From Flavobacterium hiemivividum (GTDB lineage: Bacteria; Bacteroidota; Bacteroidia; Flavobacteriales; Flavobacteriaceae): 64,000 bases of DNA. The stretch covers positions 1 through 64,000 of the forward strand of contig NZ_SMFO01000013.1 in NCBI RefSeq assembly GCF_004349145.1, given 5' to 3'. The notes under the pieces are model-generated. The model had not been told where the DNA came from. It saw nothing but the letters and a program-made list of their open reading frames with translations, and did no database searches. Both the position numbers and the translations under genes were made by a program. This document shows, piece after piece, positions 62,280 through 64,000 of this stretch (positions are counted from its first letter, which is position 1; every line of letters begins with the position of its first letter).

Positions 62280-62671
62280 AAAAGAAAAAAATATGGGTCA
62301 TCGATGATGATGCAATTTACCAAATAATCGTAACTAAAATTATCCAGAAAACGAATCTGTTCTCGACTATTTCATCTTTTTATGATGGAAAAAACGGAAT
62401 TGAGGCTCTGGCAGACACCATTGCAAATAAGGAATCTCTTCCAGATATTATACTACTAGACATCAACATGCCCATTATGGATGGCTGGGGGTTCATGGAA
62501 GAAATGGCAAAACTAGAAGCATTAAAAAACAAAACAATTACCGTCTATATTGCAAGCTCTTCTATTGCCTATGAAGACAAGTTGAAGTCCAAAACCTATC
62601 CTGCGATTTTAGGCTATTTATCTAAACCTATTTCTATAAATGATATCCAATTGTTAGCATCTAACGATTAA
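62276..62671 (+). CDS. Single-domain response regulator (CheY-like)
   Basis: 131 residues, a receiver domain only: WVIDDDAIYQIIVTKII (acidic pocket), DIILLDINMPIMDGW (phospho-acceptor Asp62), YIASSSIAYED (Thr/Ser switch) and GYLSKPISI (Lys). There is no output domain, so it acts through protein contacts or a phosphorelay. Its start overlaps the kinase stop (ATGA), hence coupled translation. It is the natural partner of that kinase. Confidence 0.88.
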   Translation: MKKKKIWVIDDDAIYQIIVTKIIQKTNLFSTISSFYDGKNGIEALADTIANKESLPDIILLDINMPIMDGWGFMEEMAKLEALKNKTITVYIASSSIAYEDKLKSKTYPAILGYLSKPISINDIQLLASND

Positions 62672-62700
62672 AATACCTGCAAGAAATTAAGTGACAGCAA

Positions 62701-63246
62701 TCAAATAAGCGCTCTCTTGATTTCTTCTAAAGTTTTATTTGTAAAAATTAATTCCTCTATAATTTCTTTTCTCAAAAGATCTAAATCCTCATATTCAAAA
62801 TACTTAGCCCAAGAAGTCAAATTGAGAAGGTTTCTTATCTGCTTAATTTTTTTTGTGGTCTCAAAGCTGGTACGAAGAATTGCTTTTCCATTATAATCTG
62901 GATTATTTTTATGCTGATAATTAACAGTGTTTTTCGAATAATTCATTTCTAAATAGTACAATTCCTCCTCCGCATTATCAGGATAAAAGTGAGTCCAAGG
63001 AGCAAAACCCAATTTGGTTTTCGATTCAGACTCAGGCTCCATCGCTTCTAATCTCCATTTACTGTTAGCTAATCTTCCCCAATGATTTGACAACCGATAA
63101 ATACCTACTTTTGTATAGTAATAACTACTTCCTGACTTGCTTTCGTATTGTACTTTTAGACCTTCTAGACTACTTAATACTACCTCTTGAAAAACACAAA
63201 AAGTATTTTTGAAAGATTTAGGACTGGGGCGAAATATTTTTTCCAT
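62701..63246 (-). CDS. Conserved flavobacterial protein of unknown function
   Basis: 181 residues from the ATG at 63246 (MEKIFRPSPKSFKNTFCVFQ). A frame 33 bases longer is possible but less likely. It is basic in the first half (KVGIYRLSNHWGRLANSKWRL, then GFAPWTHFYPDNAEEELYYL), with a helical C-terminal third. No membrane segment or known motif. The VGIYRLSNHWGR pattern is familiar from Bacteroidota hypothetical proteins, but I cannot name a family. Confidence 0.55.
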   Translation of the reverse strand: MEKIFRPSPKSFKNTFCVFQEVVLSSLEGLKVQYESKSGSSYYYTKVGIYRLSNHWGRLANSKWRLEAMEPESESKTKLGFAPWTHFYPDNAEEELYYLEMNYSKNTVNYQHKNNPDYNGKAILRTSFETTKKIKQIRNLLNLTSWAKYFEYEDLDLLRKEIIEELIFTNKTLEEIKRALI

Positions 63247-63300
63247 CGAACAAAGGTACTCAGAAACTCTAAAATGCAACAGAGGGAACTAATATTTGAT

Positions 63301-63308
63301 TAACTTTG
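63301..63308 (+). promoter_or_regulatory. -7 promoter box of the small gene at 63340
   Basis: TAACTTTG fits TAnnTTTG. Transcription would start near 63315, ~25 bases before the ATG. Confidence 0.45.
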
Positions 63309-63339
63309 CAAATTAGAATTTTATAAAAGTAAATTGATC

Positions 63340-63588
63340 ATGACAAAGTCTTCACAAGAAAAAATGTTACAAAAAGGAGTTTATACCGGAATAATGGAAA
63401 AAGATGAAAACAACAATTTTTTTTGTGGTGAATATCTTTTAGATTATAAAATGGCAATTTCTAATCATAAGTTAGGTGATTATATCACCATTAAATCCAT
63501 TATAGAAAACCCAAGTGACATAAGCTACAACAAGTACCCAAAGAAGTCAAAGAACTTCGATAAAGCAAACAACAAACCGCAACAATAA
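63340..63588 (+). CDS. Small hypothetical protein
   Basis: 82 residues from the ATG at 63340 (MTKSSQEKMLQKGVYTGIME); an in-frame TTG six bases earlier is the alternative. The chain has a beta-rich core (NNFFCGEYLLDYKMAISNHK) and a basic, Lys/Asn-rich tail (KYPKKSKNFDKANNKPQQ). No family recognised. It follows a good promoter box and precedes the J-domain gene by ~175 bases. Confidence 0.45.
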   Translation: MTKSSQEKMLQKGVYTGIMEKDENNNFFCGEYLLDYKMAISNHKLGDYITIKSIIENPSDISYNKYPKKSKNFDKANNKPQQ

Positions 63589-63685
63589 TATTGTACAAGC
63601 GTTTCTTTTTTGACAAATAAAAATCATCGAACACTCTTTTTCGGGAATATTTTTTAGTCACAAACTAAAAAATTAAAAAAAAGTG

Positions 63686-63693
63686 TACCTTTG
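63686..63693 (+). promoter_or_regulatory. -7 promoter box of the J-domain gene
   Basis: TACCTTTG, a perfect TAnnTTTG box, about 70 bases before the ATG at 63764. The T-rich TTTTTTAG ~30 bases upstream could serve as the -33 element. Confidence 0.5.
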
Positions 63694-63763
63694 CAAAAAA
63701 TTTGTCGGTTTTGAAACCAAATTATATTGATTTTATATTAAAAGACAAGTAGTTACCATATTT

Positions 63764-64000
63764 ATGAAAAAAATAGTTGAATACCGCAAACTGCTAAATG
63801 TAGAAAAAACTGCAGAGCTTAAAGATTTAAAAACGATCTACCGTAATTCTATGAAAGAATGTCATCCTGATAAATTTCAAGGTGATGAGGCTGGATTAAA
63901 AGCAGCTGAAGAAAAAAGTAAACAAGTAATTGAGGCTTACCACTTCTTGGTAAGTATCAATCCAGAAACTACAAAGTTGAACTTACCTGAATACACAGAA
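63764..64000 (+). CDS. J-domain protein, probably with C-terminal KTSC domain (runs off the window)
   Basis: The first 79 residues are visible, starting MKKIVEYRKLLNVEKTAELK. They form a J domain with the HPD motif (His34-Pro35-Asp36 in KECHPDKF) and end inside the linker at KLNLPEYTE. From memory, proteins of Bacteroidota with this N-terminus carry a KTSC domain at the C-terminus. That part lies outside the window. The J domain would stimulate an Hsp70 ATPase. Confidence 0.75.
   Translation, partial: MKKIVEYRKLLNVEKTAELKDLKTIYRNSMKECHPDKFQGDEAGLKAAEEKSKQVIEAYHFLVSINPETTKLNLPEYTE

Overview
The window comes from a Bacteroidota genome, most likely Flavobacteriaceae (Flavobacterium-like). The signs are low GC, very AT-rich intergenic DNA, TAnnTTTG-type -7 promoter boxes, two SusC/SusD pairs, lipoprotein signal peptides, and flavobacterial families such as the histone H1-like protein, DUF6943, GH109 and the J-domain/KTSC protein. 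No rRNA, tRNA or CRISPR array was seen.

Layout. (1) 1-1.6 kb is mobile-element DNA: the start of an IS21-type IstA gene, seven copies of a ~22-bp terminal repeat, a GC-richer non-coding stretch and an ICE-type DUF6943 gene. (2) 1.6-4.8 kb holds ordinary small genes: an unknown MARQKG-type protein, a secreted-nuclease-like SNase, a histone H1-like protein and a YdjM-like membrane protein. (3) 5.1-26.9 kb, all on the minus strand, holds two polysaccharide utilisation loci. PUL A has SusC, SusD, a DUF5077/DUF3472 lipoprotein and a GH109 alpha-N-acetylgalactosaminidase. PUL B has SusC, SusD, a fasciclin lipoprotein, a DUF5007-like lipoprotein, a secreted protein of unknown function, a GH20-LamG hexosaminidase and a classical TonB receptor. 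(4) 27.7-35.5 kb holds a CBM9-like protein, a LacI regulator and a plus-strand amino-sugar operon (GHMP kinase, nucleotidyltransferase, MFS permease, NagB fused to a PIG-L deacetylase domain). (5) 35.6-46.9 kb, minus strand, is a complete non-phosphorylating L-fucose pathway with a GH29 fucosidase, LutABC lactate oxidation and a FucP permease. An AraC regulator is divergent from it and a second GH20 lies nearby. (6) 50-64 kb is mostly housekeeping or unknown: saccharopine-dehydrogenase-like protein, GYF_2 protein, 2OG oxygenase, MoxR/VWA pair, ABC ATPase, small proteins, a CHASE-PAS histidine kinase with its response regulator, and a J-domain protein that runs off the end.

How it fits together. 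The region reads as one glycan-foraging island for fucosylated, GalNAc/GlcNAc-containing host-type glycans. SusCD systems import oligosaccharides. GH109, GH20 and GH29 release GalNAc, GlcNAc and fucose. Fucose is split to pyruvate and L-lactate, and LutABC oxidises the lactate to pyruvate. HexNAc goes to the kinase/NagB operon.

Main discovery: the promoters of both susC genes and of the amino-sugar operon carry the same module. It is a palindrome with core TGTGTTCGAACACA (or a two-base variant in one half) centred exactly 46.5 bp upstream of a shared TAGTTTCG -7 box, within a near-identical core promoter. In front of both susC genes the operator is doubled, with the two sites exactly 21 bp apart. 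This predicts a three-promoter regulon, probably run by the LacI-family protein encoded between the targets. The operator position favours activation over steric repression.
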